Below, in pieces: positions 12,107-23,066 of a stretch of DNA of 64,000 nt (the stretch's first letter is position 1; each line of letters starts with the position of its first letter). Below the pieces are notes generated by a model. The model ran no database searches. It was given only the letters and a program-made list of their open reading frames with translations, and had not been told where the DNA came from. This DNA comes from Massilia sp. UMI-21. Its GTDB lineage: Bacteria > Pseudomonadota > Gammaproteobacteria > Burkholderiales > Burkholderiaceae_D. Location: the NCBI GenBank assembly GCA_015277795.1, contig CP063848.1, positions 1,860,001 to 1,924,000 of the forward strand, written 5' to 3'. The translations under genes and the position numbers were made by a program.

Positions 12107-12140
12107 GAAAACGCCGACCCGAGGGTCGGCGTTTTTTTTT
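12107..12140 (+). terminator. Terminator of monomeric IDH gene
   Basis: A perfect stem AACGCCGACCC/GGGTCGGCGTT with a 3-nt loop is followed by nine or ten T residues. Its T-run abuts the GTAG-hairpin repeat that begins at 12141. Confidence 0.92.
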
Positions 12141-12240
12141 TAGGGTGGTCGGCTGTGCCGACCGCGCGTCCAGCCGTAATACGCGTCGCCACAACGCATC
12201 CATGAGTTGAACGCGCGGGCGGGAGACCCGCCCACCCTAC
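12141..12240. repeat. GTAG-hairpin repeat pair (REP/BIME-like), copy A
   Basis: A roughly 100-bp element with inverted ends: TAGGGTGGTCGG at the left and CCGCCCACCCTAC at the right, each end folding into its own GC-rich hairpin (for example GGTCGGC/GCCGACC) and sharing internal CGCGC / GAACGCG blocks with the copies at 39307 and 53289. The right-hand GTAG supplies the TAG stop codon of the adjoining minus-strand rluE-like gene. Confidence 0.8.
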
Positions 12241-12785
12241 GTATACTGGACTTCGGCGAATTCGCCCGGCATCAGGGGATGCGTCGCCAGCGAAAACGGC
12301 CCGATGCTCGAGCGCACCAGGCGCAGGGTCGGCAAGCCGACCGCCGCCGTCATCCGCCGCACCTGGCGGTTCTTGCCTTCTTCCAGCGTGATCGCGATCC
12401 AGCTGGTCGGCTTGTCCTGGCGCGTGCGGATCGGCGGGTTGCGCGGCCACAGCCACCCGGGCTCGGCAATGCGCACCGCCTTGCACGGCCTGGTCACGAA
12501 GTCGCCCAGGTCGAGCGGCGCCTGCAGGCGCGCAAGCTGCGCGCCATCCGCCTCGCCGTCCACCTGCACCAGGTAGGTCTTGGCTTCCTTGTGGTCAGGG
12601 TGCGCGATCTTGTGCTGCAGCTTGCCGTCGTCGGTCAGCAGCATCAGGCCTTCGCTGTCGGCATCGAGCCGCCCGGCAGGGTAGATATTGGGGATGTCCA
12701 GGTAGTCGGCCAGGGTCGCGCGGCCGTCCTGCGCCGAGAATTGGCAGAGCACCTGGAAGGGTTTATTGAAGAGGATCAGAGGCAT
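12237..12785 (-). CDS. RsuA/RluE-family rRNA pseudouridine synthase
   Basis: A 182-residue pseudouridine synthase of the short RluE-like type. It begins MPLILFNKPFQVLCQFS and carries the catalytic motif PAGRLDADSEGLMLLTDDG with the essential Asp in GRLD. EGKNRQVRRMTAAVGLPTLRLVR near the end is the other conserved block. It lacks the N-terminal S4 domain of RsuA, consistent with RluE (23S rRNA U2457 in E. coli). The ATG at 12785 fits the family N-terminus; longer in-frame extensions run antisense through icd and are not credible. Its TAG stop lies inside the GTAG end of repeat copy A. It is divergent from icd. Confidence 0.88.
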   Translation of the reverse strand: MPLILFNKPFQVLCQFSAQDGRATLADYLDIPNIYPAGRLDADSEGLMLLTDDGKLQHKIAHPDHKEAKTYLVQVDGEADGAQLARLQAPLDLGDFVTRPCKAVRIAEPGWLWPRNPPIRTRQDKPTSWIAITLEEGKNRQVRRMTAAVGLPTLRLVRSSIGPFSLATHPLMPGEFAEVQYT

Positions 12786-12828
12786 GGAAGGCGAATGGGT
12801 ACATAAAAGGCGTTGCGTAGCGCCTCGG

Positions 12829-12878
12829 AAAATACTGGTGCATAATGCAAGATGCTGGGAAGCTGTCTTGTACAAGAC
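12829..12878 (+). promoter_or_regulatory. Promoter/operator of icd, same module as the monomeric IDH gene
   Basis: The 19-bp block AAAATACTGGTGCATAATG (12829-12847) is identical to that before the other IDH gene. It is followed after 17 bp by a perfect 14-bp palindrome GTCTTGTACAAGAC (12865-12878). The conserved spacing between block and palindrome suggests both genes answer to one dimeric regulator. Confidence 0.62.
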
Positions 12879-12965
12879 TTGCCGCCATATTCCGCATTGT
12901 AGATGAAATGCAGGCCATGCCGGCCGGGAGCAGCGGCCTGCCAAGCGACCACATGGGAGATCACG

Positions 12966-14219
12966 ATGTACCAACATATCAAGGTGCCGGCCGACGGCCA
13001 GAAAATCACCGTCAACGCCGACTTCTCGCTGAATGTGCCGGACCATCCGGTCATTCCGTACATCGAGGGTGACGGCACCGGCATCGACATCACCCCGGTC
13101 ATGCTCAAGGTCGTGGATGCGGCCGTGGCCAAGGCCTACGGCGGCAGCCGCAAGATCAGCTGGATGGAAATCTATGCCGGCGAAAAGTCGACCAGTGTCT
13201 ACGGCCCCGACGTGTGGCTGCCGGCGGAAACCCTGGACGTGGTGCGCGACTATGTGGTGTCGATCAAGGGCCCGCTGACGACCCCGGTGGGCGGCGGCAT
13301 CCGCTCGCTCAACGTGGCGCTGCGCCAGGAACTCGACCTGTACGTCTGCCTGCGCCCGGTGCGCTACTTCGCCGGCGTGCCGTCGCCGCTGAAGCAGCCG
13401 GAGAAGACCGACATGGTGATCTTCCGCGAGAACTCCGAAGACATCTATGCCGGCATCGAATGGGCCGAAGGCTCGGCCGAGGTCAAGAAGGTCATCAGCT
13501 TCCTGACCGAAGAAATGGGCGTCAAGAAGATCCGCTTCCCGGAGACCTCGGGCCTGGGCATCAAGCCGGTCTCGCGCGAAGGCACCGAGCGCCTGGTGCG
13601 CAAGGCGATCCAGTACGCGATCGACAACGACAAGCCTTCGGTGACCCTGGTTCACAAAGGCAACATCATGAAGTACACCGAGGGCGGTTTCCGCGACTGG
13701 GGCTATGCGCTGGCGCAGAAGGAATTCGGCGCCGCGCCGATCGACGGCGGCCCGTGGTGCAAGTTCAGGAATCCCAGGACCGGCCGCGAGATCACCGTCA
13801 AGGATTCGATCGCCGACGCCTTCCTGCAGCAGATCCTGCTGCGCCCGGCCGAATACAGCGTGATCGCCACCCTGAACCTGAACGGCGACTATATCTCGGA
13901 TGCGCTGGCGGCCCAGGTGGGCGGCATCGGCATCGCACCGGGCGCCAATATGTCGGATTCGGTGGCGATGTTCGAAGCGACCCACGGCACCGCGCCGAAA
14001 TACGCCGGCAAGGATTACGTGAATCCGGGTTCGCTCATTCTTTCGGCAGAGATGATGCTCCGCCATATGGGGTGGGTCGAAGCGGCCGATCTGATCATCA
14101 GCGCGATGGAACGCGCGATTACCTCGAAAAAGGTCACTTACGACTTCGCGCGCCTGATGGAAGGGGCGACCCAGGTGTCGTGTTCGAGCTTCGGCGAAGT
14201 GATGATCGAGCAGATGTAA
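12966..14219 (+). CDS. icd: Homodimeric NADP-dependent isocitrate dehydrogenase
   Basis: A 417-residue enzyme with the classical Icd sequence: [14 protein letters not shown] near the N-terminus, [25 protein letters not shown] with the isocitrate-binding Ser and Arg residues (the Ser equivalent to the AceK phosphorylation site of E. coli is kept), and [28 protein letters not shown] with the metal-binding Asp residues. It catalyses isocitrate to 2-oxoglutarate. The ATG at 12966 is preferred because of the GGGAGA Shine-Dalgarno at about 12954 and the standard N-terminus. It duplicates the function of the monomeric enzyme encoded upstream, with a pseudouridine synthase gene on the opposite strand between them. 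Confidence 0.97.
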   Translation: MYQHIKVPADGQKITVNADFSLNVPDHPVIPYIEGDGTGIDITPVMLKVVDAAVAKAYGGSRKISWMEIYAGEKSTSVYGPDVWLPAETLDVVRDYVVSIKGPLTTPVGGGIRSLNVALRQELDLYVCLRPVRYFAGVPSPLKQPEKTDMVIFRENSEDIYAGIEWAEGSAEVKKVISFLTEEMGVKKIRFPETSGLGIKPVSREGTERLVRKAIQYAIDNDKPSVTLVHKGNIMKYTEGGFRDWGYALAQKEFGAAPIDGGPWCKFRNPRTGREITVKDSIADAFLQQILLRPAEYSVIATLNLNGDYISDALAAQVGGIGIAPGANMSDSVAMFEATHGTAPKYAGKDYVNPGSLILSAEMMLRHMGWVEAADLIISAMERAITSKKVTYDFARLMEGATQVSCSSFGEVMIEQM

Positions 14220-14248
14220 ACGCCCTGTTTCCCGTCTGGATGAGAGTA

Positions 14249-14284
14249 ACAGCCCCCGCGCTGGACAGCGCCGGGGCTGTTTTA
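14249..14284 (+). terminator. icd terminator
   Basis: ACAGCCCC-CGCGCTG pairs with CAGCGC-CGGGGCTGT, followed by a short T stretch. It separates icd from the small gene at 14297. Confidence 0.82.
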
Positions 14285-14296
14285 CGAGGAGCAGCG

Positions 14297-14593
14297 ATGG
14301 CATACCAGGCGGACTTCGAGCGGATCGCCGGTTTCATCTACGGCTTTCACCGCATTGCCAATCCCGAGAAACTGCGCGCCCTGGCCGGAGAAGGCGCGGT
14401 GCCGGCGAGCTTGTGCGAACGCGGCGCGGCGCTGGCCCGGCGTTTCGATGCGGTGCTGGCCGACTGGCAGGAAGACGCCCGGCTCGAGCGTGGCGATTCG
14501 GTCGGCGACGCGCGCATCGCCGCACTGTTGCAGGACACCCGCGACTTCGAGGCCGAACTGGCTTATGCTCGTACCCAGGGCGGCGCGTACTGA
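14297..14593 (+). CDS. Small hypothetical protein
   Basis: A 98-residue, soluble, largely helical and acidic protein (MAYQADFERIAGFIYGFHRIANP...). It has no signal peptide, membrane segment or recognised motif. The start at 14297 is supported by a GAGGAG Shine-Dalgarno 8 bases upstream. GC-rich codon use matches neighbouring genes, so it is probably real. It sits alone between the icd terminator and the convergent cold-shock gene, so context gives no clue to its role. Confidence 0.6.
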   Translation: MAYQADFERIAGFIYGFHRIANPEKLRALAGEGAVPASLCERGAALARRFDAVLADWQEDARLERGDSVGDARIAALLQDTRDFEAELAYARTQGGAY

Positions 14594-14625
14594 AAGCCGG
14601 ACGGCGAGGGCAGGGCCGGCAGGAC

Positions 14626-14650
14626 GAAAAAAAACCCCGCCATGGCGGGG
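14626..14650 (-). terminator. Cold-shock gene terminator
   Basis: The hairpin CCCCGCC-AT-GGCGGGG (14635-14650) is followed on the minus strand by an eight- or nine-base T-run (A-run 14626-14634 on the plus strand). It lies 25 bp past the csp stop. Confidence 0.88.
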
Positions 14651-14675
14651 TTCCTTGCTTCCGGGAGGGGAACGA

Positions 14676-14879
14676 TTACATGCCCTGGATGTTGGAAGCT
14701 TGCTTGCCTTTCGGGCCTTGCGTGACTTCGAATTGGACTTTTTGACCTTCTTTGAGGGTCTTAAAACCGTTCATATTGATTGCGGAGAAGTGTGCGAACA
14801 GATCCTCGCCGCCGTCATCAGGAGTGATGAAGCCAAAGCCTTTGGAATCATTGAACCACTTAACAGTACCAGTTGCCAT
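14676..14879 (-). CDS. CspA-family cold-shock protein
   Basis: A 67-residue single cold-shock domain protein starting [18 protein letters not shown]. The RNA-binding motifs RNP1 (KGFGFI) and RNP2 (DLFAHFSAI) are present. Such proteins bind single-stranded nucleic acid and act as RNA chaperones. Length and ending ([13 protein letters not shown]) are standard. A long AT-rich 5' region (14880-15163) with a perfect palindrome precedes it, as is common for cold-inducible csp genes, but whether this copy is cold-induced cannot be read from sequence. Confidence 0.96.
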   Translation of the reverse strand: MATGTVKWFNDSKGFGFITPDDGGEDLFAHFSAINMNGFKTLKEGQKVQFEVTQGPKGKQASNIQGM

Positions 14880-15163
14880 AAAAGAACTTTCAAATTTTAA
14901 CTAATCACACGAGCCATAAAAGCAAGAAGCTTCTTGCCCCCTCCTCAGCCTGCTCACTTCTTATCAACAAGTACATAAGTACATGTCAATAACTGCATTG
15001 TTGGCGGAACAATCACTGAAGTCAAGCGGTTTTGGGACCCGGTTGCCAAATTTTCCACAGCAGAGCTAACGCGGCTCTTGATTTCGTCAATTGGATCGCC
15101 ATCTGCGCATAAACCGGAAAACGCGTAACATGAAAGCACATGAGAACGAGCTGATGTTTACGC
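14880..15163 (-). promoter_or_regulatory. csp 5' region with palindrome
   Basis: This is a relatively AT-rich intergenic stretch between the divergent csp and clpS genes. It contains a perfect 16-bp palindrome GCAAGAAGCTTCTTGC (14922-14937), about 43 bases upstream of the csp ATG and therefore probably within the csp mRNA leader, where it could form a hairpin. A GAAAG Shine-Dalgarno candidate precedes the ATG. No credible ORF was found; a 61-codon frame at 14954-15139 lacks supporting signals. Confidence 0.45.
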
Positions 15164-15191
15164 TTGGCACAGACTTTGAAAGCATTAGAAT
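15164..15191 (+). promoter_or_regulatory. clpS promoter abutting the start codon
   Basis: TTGGCA (15164-15169) and TAGAAT (15186-15191) with 16-bp spacing. The -10 element ends only 6 bp before the clpS ATG at 15198, so transcription from it would start at or next to the ATG. No Shine-Dalgarno is visible. Confidence 0.55.
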
Positions 15192-15197
15192 ACGCCC

Positions 15198-15496
15198 ATG
15201 GCTACGAAGCATGACACCGAACAGCTGCTGGAGCGGCAGACCGTAAAACCGCCACCGTTATACCAGGTGGCGTTGCTGAACGACGACTACACGCCGATGG
15301 AATTCGTGGTCGCGATCATCCAGGAGTACTTCAACAAGGATCGCGAGACGGCGACCCAGATCATGCTTTCCGTGCATCAGCATGGCAAGGGCGTCTGCGG
15401 GGTGTTTTCCAAAGATATAGCGTGTACCAAAGTGGAGTTTGTCTTAACGCATGCGCGTAAGGCAGGGCATCCCCTGCAATGCGTGATGGAGGAAGT

Positions 15497-15500
<4 letters not shown>
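15198..15500 (+). CDS. clpS: ClpS adaptor protein
   Basis: A 100-residue adaptor that delivers N-degron substrates to ClpAP. The conserved core [17 protein letters not shown] (with the Asn/Asp residues contacting the N-degron), the following [15 protein letters not shown] and the C-terminal [10 protein letters not shown] are all present. It overlaps clpA by an ATGA junction, the usual clpS-clpA coupling. There is no Shine-Dalgarno before the ATG, and a good -10 sits directly upstream, suggesting a leaderless message. Confidence 0.97.
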
Positions 15501-17797
<2,297 letters not shown>

Positions 17798-17813
17798 GCC
17801 TCGGTCGCCCAAC

Positions 17814-17843
17814 AGAACCGCGCGTCAAGCGCGGTTTTTTTTT
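17814..17843 (+). terminator. clpA terminator
   Basis: AACCGCGC/GCGCGGTT stem with a 5-nt loop, followed by a nine-base T-run. Confidence 0.9.
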
Positions 17844-17916
17844 GCACGTATGCACATCGCACGCATCCTCCCGTGTGGCAAACTCTGCCGCTTGAGTAAA
17901 CCTTGCCACCGCAACC

Positions 17917-20900
17917 ATGACCGTGTCCCGCACCATCCTCGCGCATCTGCTGCTGCCTTCGCTGGCGCTGATCGGCAGCCAGGCCGCCGCCGCCGACCCA
18001 TATTTCCGCTTCCCCGCCATCCGCGGCGACAACATCGTGTTCACGGCCGAAGGCGACCTGTGGCGCACCACGCTCGCGGGCGGCAAGGCCACCCGCCTGA
18101 CCACCCATCCCGCCAGCGAGACCCAGGCCGCGATCTCGCATGACGGCAAGTACGTCGCCTTCGCCGCCTCCTACGAGGGCGCGCAGGAAGCCTATGTGAT
18201 GCCGATCGAGGGCGGCCTGCCCAAGCGCGTCACCTTCGAGAACGGCGGCGTGACGGTGCTGGGCTGGACCGCGCAGGGCGAGGTGCTGGTCAGTACCGAA
18301 AATTCGGTGGGGCCGTCGAAACACCGTATCGTTGCCGCGCTCGACCCGGTCGGCATGGTGCGCCGCGTGCTGCCGCTGGCCGACGCCAACGACGCCGTGC
18401 TCAGCGACGACGGCCGCAGCGTGGTCTTCACGCGCATGGGCCTGTCGATGACCAACGATAACGTCAAGGCCTACCGCGGCGGCGCCCAGGCCCAGTTGTG
18501 GCGCTACGCGCTCGGCTCGAAGGGGGAAGCCGTGCGCCTGTTCCAGGACGACGGGGCCAACCACCGCCGCGCCATGTGGTGGCAGGGGCGCATCTACTTC
18601 ATCAGCGACCTGGGAGGCGCCGACAACATCTGGTCCGCGCGCCCGGACGGCAGCGACCGCAAGCAGCACACGCATCACAAGGCATGGGACGTGCGCACCG
18701 CCTCGCTCGGCGACGGCCGCATCGCCTACCAGCTGGGCGCCGACCTGCGCGTGTTCGACATCGCCGCCGGCAGCGACACGCCCGTCAAGGCCAGCCTGCT
18801 CTCCGACTTCGACCAGCAGCGTACCCGCCGGGTGCGCTCGCCGCTGGCCGCGCTGACCAATATCGAGGTGGCCAACAAGGCCGAGCGCATCGTGCTGACC
18901 GCGCGCGGCAAGGTCACCATCGCCGGCACCGGCAGCTACCGGCGCGTCGAGATCGCCGTGCCGGACGGCGCGCGCGCCCGGTCCGCCGTGTTCAGCCACG
19001 ACGACAAGTGGGTTTATGCTTTCGTCGACACCAGCGGCGAAAACGAGATCTGGCGCTACGCGGCGGACGGCTCGGGCCAGGGCGAGCGCCTGACCATCGA
19101 CGGCGCCAGCCACCGTTCCGGGCTGTACCCGTCGCCGGACGGCAGGTGGCTGGCCCACACCGACAAGAAGGGCCGCACCTGGCTGCTCGACCTGCAGGCC
19201 AGGACCAATGTCATCATCGACGATGCGGAGCAGGTCGGCGCCGACCGTCCGGACCAGGTGGTGTGGTCGCCCGACAGCCGCAACCTGGCCTTTGTCCGCG
19301 TCGGCAGCAGCGAACAGCGCAACCAGATCGGCATGTACAACCTGGCCGGCAAGACCATGGCCTTTGTCACCACCGACCGCTACACGGCCGACTCGCCGGT
19401 ATTCTCGCCGGACGGGAAGTGGCTGTACTTCCTGTCGTCGCGTCATTTCAACGTCGGCAATGCCGGCCCATGGGGCGATCGCAACATGGGCCCGGTGTTC
19501 GACCGCCGGGTCGGCATCTATGCGCTGGCGCTGCAGGCCGGCGTGCGCTTCCCGTTCAAGCCCGAGGACGAGCTGACCAAGCCCGAAGAAAAGTCGCCGG
19601 AAGCCGCGGCGCGCACCGCCGTGCAGACCCCGGGCAAGGACGAAGCCGACAAGACCGCCGCAGTGGCCGCGGCCGCGGCCGCGGCCGCCGCGGTCACGGC
19701 CGCGGAACCGAAATCCAGGACGCCGACCCCCGCCATCGACTACGCCGGCCTGCGTGAGCGCCTGTACGAAGTGCCGGTCGCGCCGGGCAACTACCGCGCG
19801 CTGGCGATCGACGACAAGCGCCTGTACATCCTCGAGTCCGACAACGGCCGCAGCGGCGTGCTCAAGACCCTGGAGATCGCGCGCAGCAGCCCGCAGCCGG
19901 AAGTGTTCGTGAACAATGTGCGCGAGTTTGGCCTCAGCACCGACCGCAAGCACGTCTTCTATCGCACTTTCCATGCCAGCGGCCCGGGCGAGATGCTGAT
20001 CGTCGCCGCCGGCGCCAAGGCCCCGGCCGACCTGAGCAAGGCGCGCATCAAGATCGACGACTGGGCGATCAGCACCAATCCGCGCCTGGAGTGGACCCAG
20101 ATGTTCAACGACGCCTGGCGCATGCACCGCGACTTCCTGTACGACGCCAATATGCGCGGCGTGGACTGGGTGGCCGTGCGCAAGCGCTATGCGCCGCTGG
20201 TCGAGCGCGTGACCGACCGCGCCGAGCTGGACGACGTGCTGGGCATGATGGTGGGCGAAGTGGGCGCGCTGCACTCGCAGATCCGGCCGGGCGACGTGCG
20301 CCGTGCCCAGGGCGAAGGCGTGCCCTCGAGCCTGGGCGCGGTGCTGTCGCGGGTGAGCGATGGCTTCCGCGTCGACCGGGTCTACCGCAGCGAGCCGGAG
20401 CTGCCGTCGGAGCGTGGTCCGCTGGCGGCACCGGACGTCGGCGTCAGGGAGGGCGACATCATCACGGCCGTCAACGGCAAGTCGCTCGTGGAAGCGCGCG
20501 ACATCGCCGACCTGCTGCTCGACCAGGCCGACAAGCAGGTGCTGCTGCACGTGAAGAGCCCGGGCGCCAGGGCCGACAGCAAGGCGCGTCCGGTGATCGT
20601 CACCCCGGTATCGATGGCGCGCCACGCCAGCCTGCGCTACGCCGACTGGGAGCAGACCAGGGCGCAGCAGGCCGACCAGGCCTCGCAGGGCAGGATCGGC
20701 TACCTGCACCTGCGCGCGATGACGGCGCGCGACATCAATGCCTTCGCGCGCGACTTCTACGCCAACATCAACAAGGAAGGCCTGATCATCGACGTGCGCC
20801 GCAACAACGGCGGCAATATCGACAGCTGGATCATCGAGAAGCTGCTGCGCCGCTCGTGGGCCTTCTGGAGCGCGAACGGCAATCTGCCGCAGTCGAACAT

Positions 20901-21303
20901 GCAGAACACCTTCCGCGGACACCTGGTGGTGCTGATGGACGAGCTGACCTATTCGGATGGCGAAACCTTCGCCGCCGGCGTCAAGGCCCTCAAGCTCGGC
21001 CCGCTGGTCGGCAAGCGCACCGCCGGCGCCGGGGTCTGGCTCAGCGACGGCAACGGCCTGCTCGACAACGGCATGGCGCGCGTCGCCGAATTCGGCCAGT
21101 TCGCGGCGGACGGCGACTGGCTGATCGAAGGCGTGGGCGTGACGCCGGACGTCGAGGTCGACAACCTGCCGCACGAGACCTTCGAGGGCCGCGACCGCCA
21201 GCTGGAAGTGGCCATTGAACTGCTCGAGAAGAAGATGAAGGAGCAGCCGGTCAAGCCCTGGAAGCCGGCGGCGATCCCGGCGCTCGCGCGTTCGGCGCCC
21301 TGA
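17917..21303 (+). CDS. Tricorn-like S41 family protease, exported
   Basis: A 1128-residue protein with a Sec signal peptide (cleavage likely after the AAAA before DPYFRF). Residues about 25-560 form beta-propeller repeats of the WD40-like/TolB type (ISHDGKYVAFAASYEG, YPSPDGRWLAHTD, FSPDGKWLYFLS). An Ala-rich linker follows near residue 590, then a tricorn C1-like region, a PDZ domain (about 800-890; VREGDIITAVNGKSLVEA) and a C-terminal S41 peptidase core with the nucleophile Ser in DELTYSDGETFAAG and KRTAGAGVW after it. It resembles archaeal tricorn protease but is periplasmic, so it probably degrades peptides in the envelope. It stands alone after the clpA terminator. Confidence 0.92.
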   Translation: MTVSRTILAHLLLPSLALIGSQAAAADPYFRFPAIRGDNIVFTAEGDLWRTTLAGGKATRLTTHPASETQAAISHDGKYVAFAASYEGAQEAYVMPIEGGLPKRVTFENGGVTVLGWTAQGEVLVSTENSVGPSKHRIVAALDPVGMVRRVLPLADANDAVLSDDGRSVVFTRMGLSMTNDNVKAYRGGAQAQLWRYALGSKGEAVRLFQDDGANHRRAMWWQGRIYFISDLGGADNIWSARPDGSDRKQHTHHKAWDVRTASLGDGRIAYQLGADLRVFDIAAGSDTPVKASLLSDFDQQRTRRVRSPLAALTNIEVANKAERIVLTARGKVTIAGTGSYRRVEIAVPDGARARSAVFSHDDKWVYAFVDTSGENEIWRYAADGSGQGERLTIDGASHRSGLYPSPDGRWLAHTDKKGRTWLLDLQARTNVIIDDAEQVGADRPDQVVWSPDSRNLAFVRVGSSEQRNQIGMYNLAGKTMAFVTTDRYTADSPVFSPDGKWLYFLSSRHFNVGNAGPWGDRNMGPVFDRRVGIYALALQAGVRFPFKPEDELTKPEEKSPEAAARTAVQTPGKDEADKTAAVAAAAAAAAAVTAAEPKSRTPTPAIDYAGLRERLYEVPVAPGNYRALAIDDKRLYILESDNGRSGVLKTLEIARSSPQPEVFVNNVREFGLSTDRKHVFYRTFHASGPGEMLIVAAGAKAPADLSKARIKIDDWAISTNPRLEWTQMFNDAWRMHRDFLYDANMRGVDWVAVRKRYAPLVERVTDRAELDDVLGMMVGEVGALHSQIRPGDVRRAQGEGVPSSLGAVLSRVSDGFRVDRVYRSEPELPSERGPLAAPDVGVREGDIITAVNGKSLVEARDIADLLLDQADKQVLLHVKSPGARADSKARPVIVTPVSMARHASLRYADWEQTRAQQADQASQGRIGYLHLRAMTARDINAFARDFYANINKEGLIIDVRRNNGGNIDSWIIEKLLRRSWAFWSANGNLPQSNMQNTFRGHLVVLMDELTYSDGETFAAGVKALKLGPLVGKRTAGAGVWLSDGNGLLDNGMARVAEFGQFAADGDWLIEGVGVTPDVEVDNLPHETFEGRDRQLEVAIELLEKKMKEQPVKPWKPAAIPALARSAP

Positions 21304-21318
21304 GCCTGACCCTGGCGC

Positions 21319-21347
21319 GGCGCGATGTCATGCAAATTCATCGCGCC
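21319..21347 (+). terminator. Hairpin after the tricorn-like gene
   Basis: A perfect 9-bp inverted repeat GGCGCGATG/CATCGCGCC with an 11-nt loop lies 15 bp past the stop. There is no real T-run, only an AT-rich stretch after it, so termination function is uncertain. Confidence 0.5.
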
Positions 21348-21398
21348 GTCATATTTAATTTCTAAACTGCAAGTATCCGATCCACTCCGATACCTGCA

Positions 21399-22979
21399 AT
21401 GCGCCTCCCTTCGCCCCAGACCGGCACCAAGATTCTCGCTTCCTTCGGCATCGTCTCCCTCCTGCTGATCCTCATCTCGGCCGTGGCGCTGTGGCGCATG
21501 CAGGCCAACGACGCCCTGACGACCGACCTGGTCGACGACAAGCTGGCCAAGCAGCAGCTCACCTCGGACCTGCTCGGCCTCGAACGCCTGAACGGCTCGC
21601 GCACGCTGGCCATCGGGCGCAGCGACAGCCTCGAACTGGCCGACTACTTCGGTGGCCAGCTGGCGAGCGGCGAGAACAGCGTGCGCCAACTCGAAGCGAA
21701 GCTGGACAAGCTGCCGCGCTCGCCCCGCGAAGCCGCCCTGATCGCACAGGCGCGCCGGGACAAGGCGGCGCTGGCGCAGGTGCAGGATGCGCTGTTCCAG
21801 GCCAAGGAGTACGGCCAGACCCAGGTGGTCGAGCAGCTCGTCGGCGGCGACTGGGCGCGTCGCCACGAGGCCTACACCGGCGCGCTGGAGGCGCTGCTGG
21901 CCCACGAGACCGACGAGGCGCATCGGCTGGCCGCGCAATCGGGCGCGGCATCGCGTTTCGGAAAAGCGCTGGTGCTGGCGCTCGGTCTCGGTGCACTCGG
22001 GGTCGGCGCGCTGCTGGCGTGGGTGCTGACCCGCAACATCGTCGGCCCCTTGCAGCAGGCGGTCGCGCTTGCCGAGCAGGTGGCCAAGGGCGACCTGCGC
22101 CCCACGATCCGCCACCGGCGCGGCGACGAAATCGGCCGCCTGTTCGACGCCCTGAACGGCATGACCGGCGGCGTGTCCGCCACCGTCTCCCAGGTGCTGG
22201 ACGGCGCCCGCGCGATCGATGCCGTGTCCGGGGAAATCGCCGACGGCAACCACGACCTGTCGCACCGCACCGAGCGCCAGGCGGCGCGCCTGCGCCAGAC
22301 CGTGGGCGCGATGGAGGAGCTCAGCGAGGCGATCGCCCGCAACAACGCCAGCGCCAGGGCCGCGCATGCCCAGGCCCGGTCGGCGTCCAACGTCGCCACC
22401 CGCAGCGCACAGGCGGTCGAGCAGCTGGTGGCGCGCATGGCGGTCATCAAGGCCTCGGCCGACCGGGTGGTCGACATCACCGGCATGATCGACAGCATCG
22501 CCTTCCAGACCAATATCCTGGCGCTGAACGCGGCGGTGGAAGCGGCGCGCGCCGGCACCGAAGGGCGCGGCTTCGCGGTGGTGGCGGCCGAGGTGCGCAG
22601 CCTGGCCCAGCACTCGGCCACGGCGGCGCGCGAAATCAAGAAGCTGATCGGCGCATCGCACGAGGAAATCGCCGCCGGCACCGACATCGCCGGCGCCGCG
22701 GGCGAGACCATGCGCGCGGTGCTGGAACACGTGCACGACGTGGCCGACCTGCTCGACACCATCGACGGCGCCAGCGCCGAGCAGGCCGGCGGCGTGGCCC
22801 AGGTCAGCCAGGCGATCGCCGAGATGGACGAGTCCACCCGGCAGAACGCCGCGATGGTCGAGCAGGCGGCAAGCGCGGCGCAATCGATGCGCCAGCAGGC
22901 GGCCGCGCTGTCGGAACTGGTCGCCACCTTCAAGCTGCGCGCGGCGCCCGAGCAGCGCCGCGCCCTGGCCGCCACCTGA
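21399..22979 (+). CDS. Methyl-accepting chemotaxis protein
   Basis: A 526-residue chemoreceptor. It has a first transmembrane helix (about residues 12-32), a periplasmic four-helix-bundle-type sensor domain, a second helix (about 193-212), a HAMP domain ([24 protein letters not shown]...) and a long cytoplasmic signalling coiled coil. The hairpin tip carries the invariant [23 protein letters not shown], which contacts CheA and CheW. Ligand specificity cannot be inferred. No che genes are nearby, so it is an orphan receptor gene. The ATG follows an AT-rich leader with no strong Shine-Dalgarno. Confidence 0.94.
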   Translation: MRLPSPQTGTKILASFGIVSLLLILISAVALWRMQANDALTTDLVDDKLAKQQLTSDLLGLERLNGSRTLAIGRSDSLELADYFGGQLASGENSVRQLEAKLDKLPRSPREAALIAQARRDKAALAQVQDALFQAKEYGQTQVVEQLVGGDWARRHEAYTGALEALLAHETDEAHRLAAQSGAASRFGKALVLALGLGALGVGALLAWVLTRNIVGPLQQAVALAEQVAKGDLRPTIRHRRGDEIGRLFDALNGMTGGVSATVSQVLDGARAIDAVSGEIADGNHDLSHRTERQAARLRQTVGAMEELSEAIARNNASARAAHAQARSASNVATRSAQAVEQLVARMAVIKASADRVVDITGMIDSIAFQTNILALNAAVEAARAGTEGRGFAVVAAEVRSLAQHSATAAREIKKLIGASHEEIAAGTDIAGAAGETMRAVLEHVHDVADLLDTIDGASAEQAGGVAQVSQAIAEMDESTRQNAAMVEQAASAAQSMRQQAAALSELVATFKLRAAPEQRRALAAT

Positions 22980-23066
22980 GCCGGCGGGCAGGTGGCGAAC
23001 GGCAGGCGGTAAACTGGATGCGGGCGGCTTGCTGTATCATCCCGCACCTGAAAACGAAAGCCGCAC

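Noticed and set aside
12786..14303. N-terminal extension of the RluE-like frame to 688 codons
   Set aside because: The extension runs antisense through icd. The family N-terminus MPLILFNKPF starts at 12785.
14954..15139. Short minus-strand ORF between csp and clpS
   Set aside because: It lies in the likely csp leader/promoter region, with AT-rich, low-quality coding sequence and no start signals.
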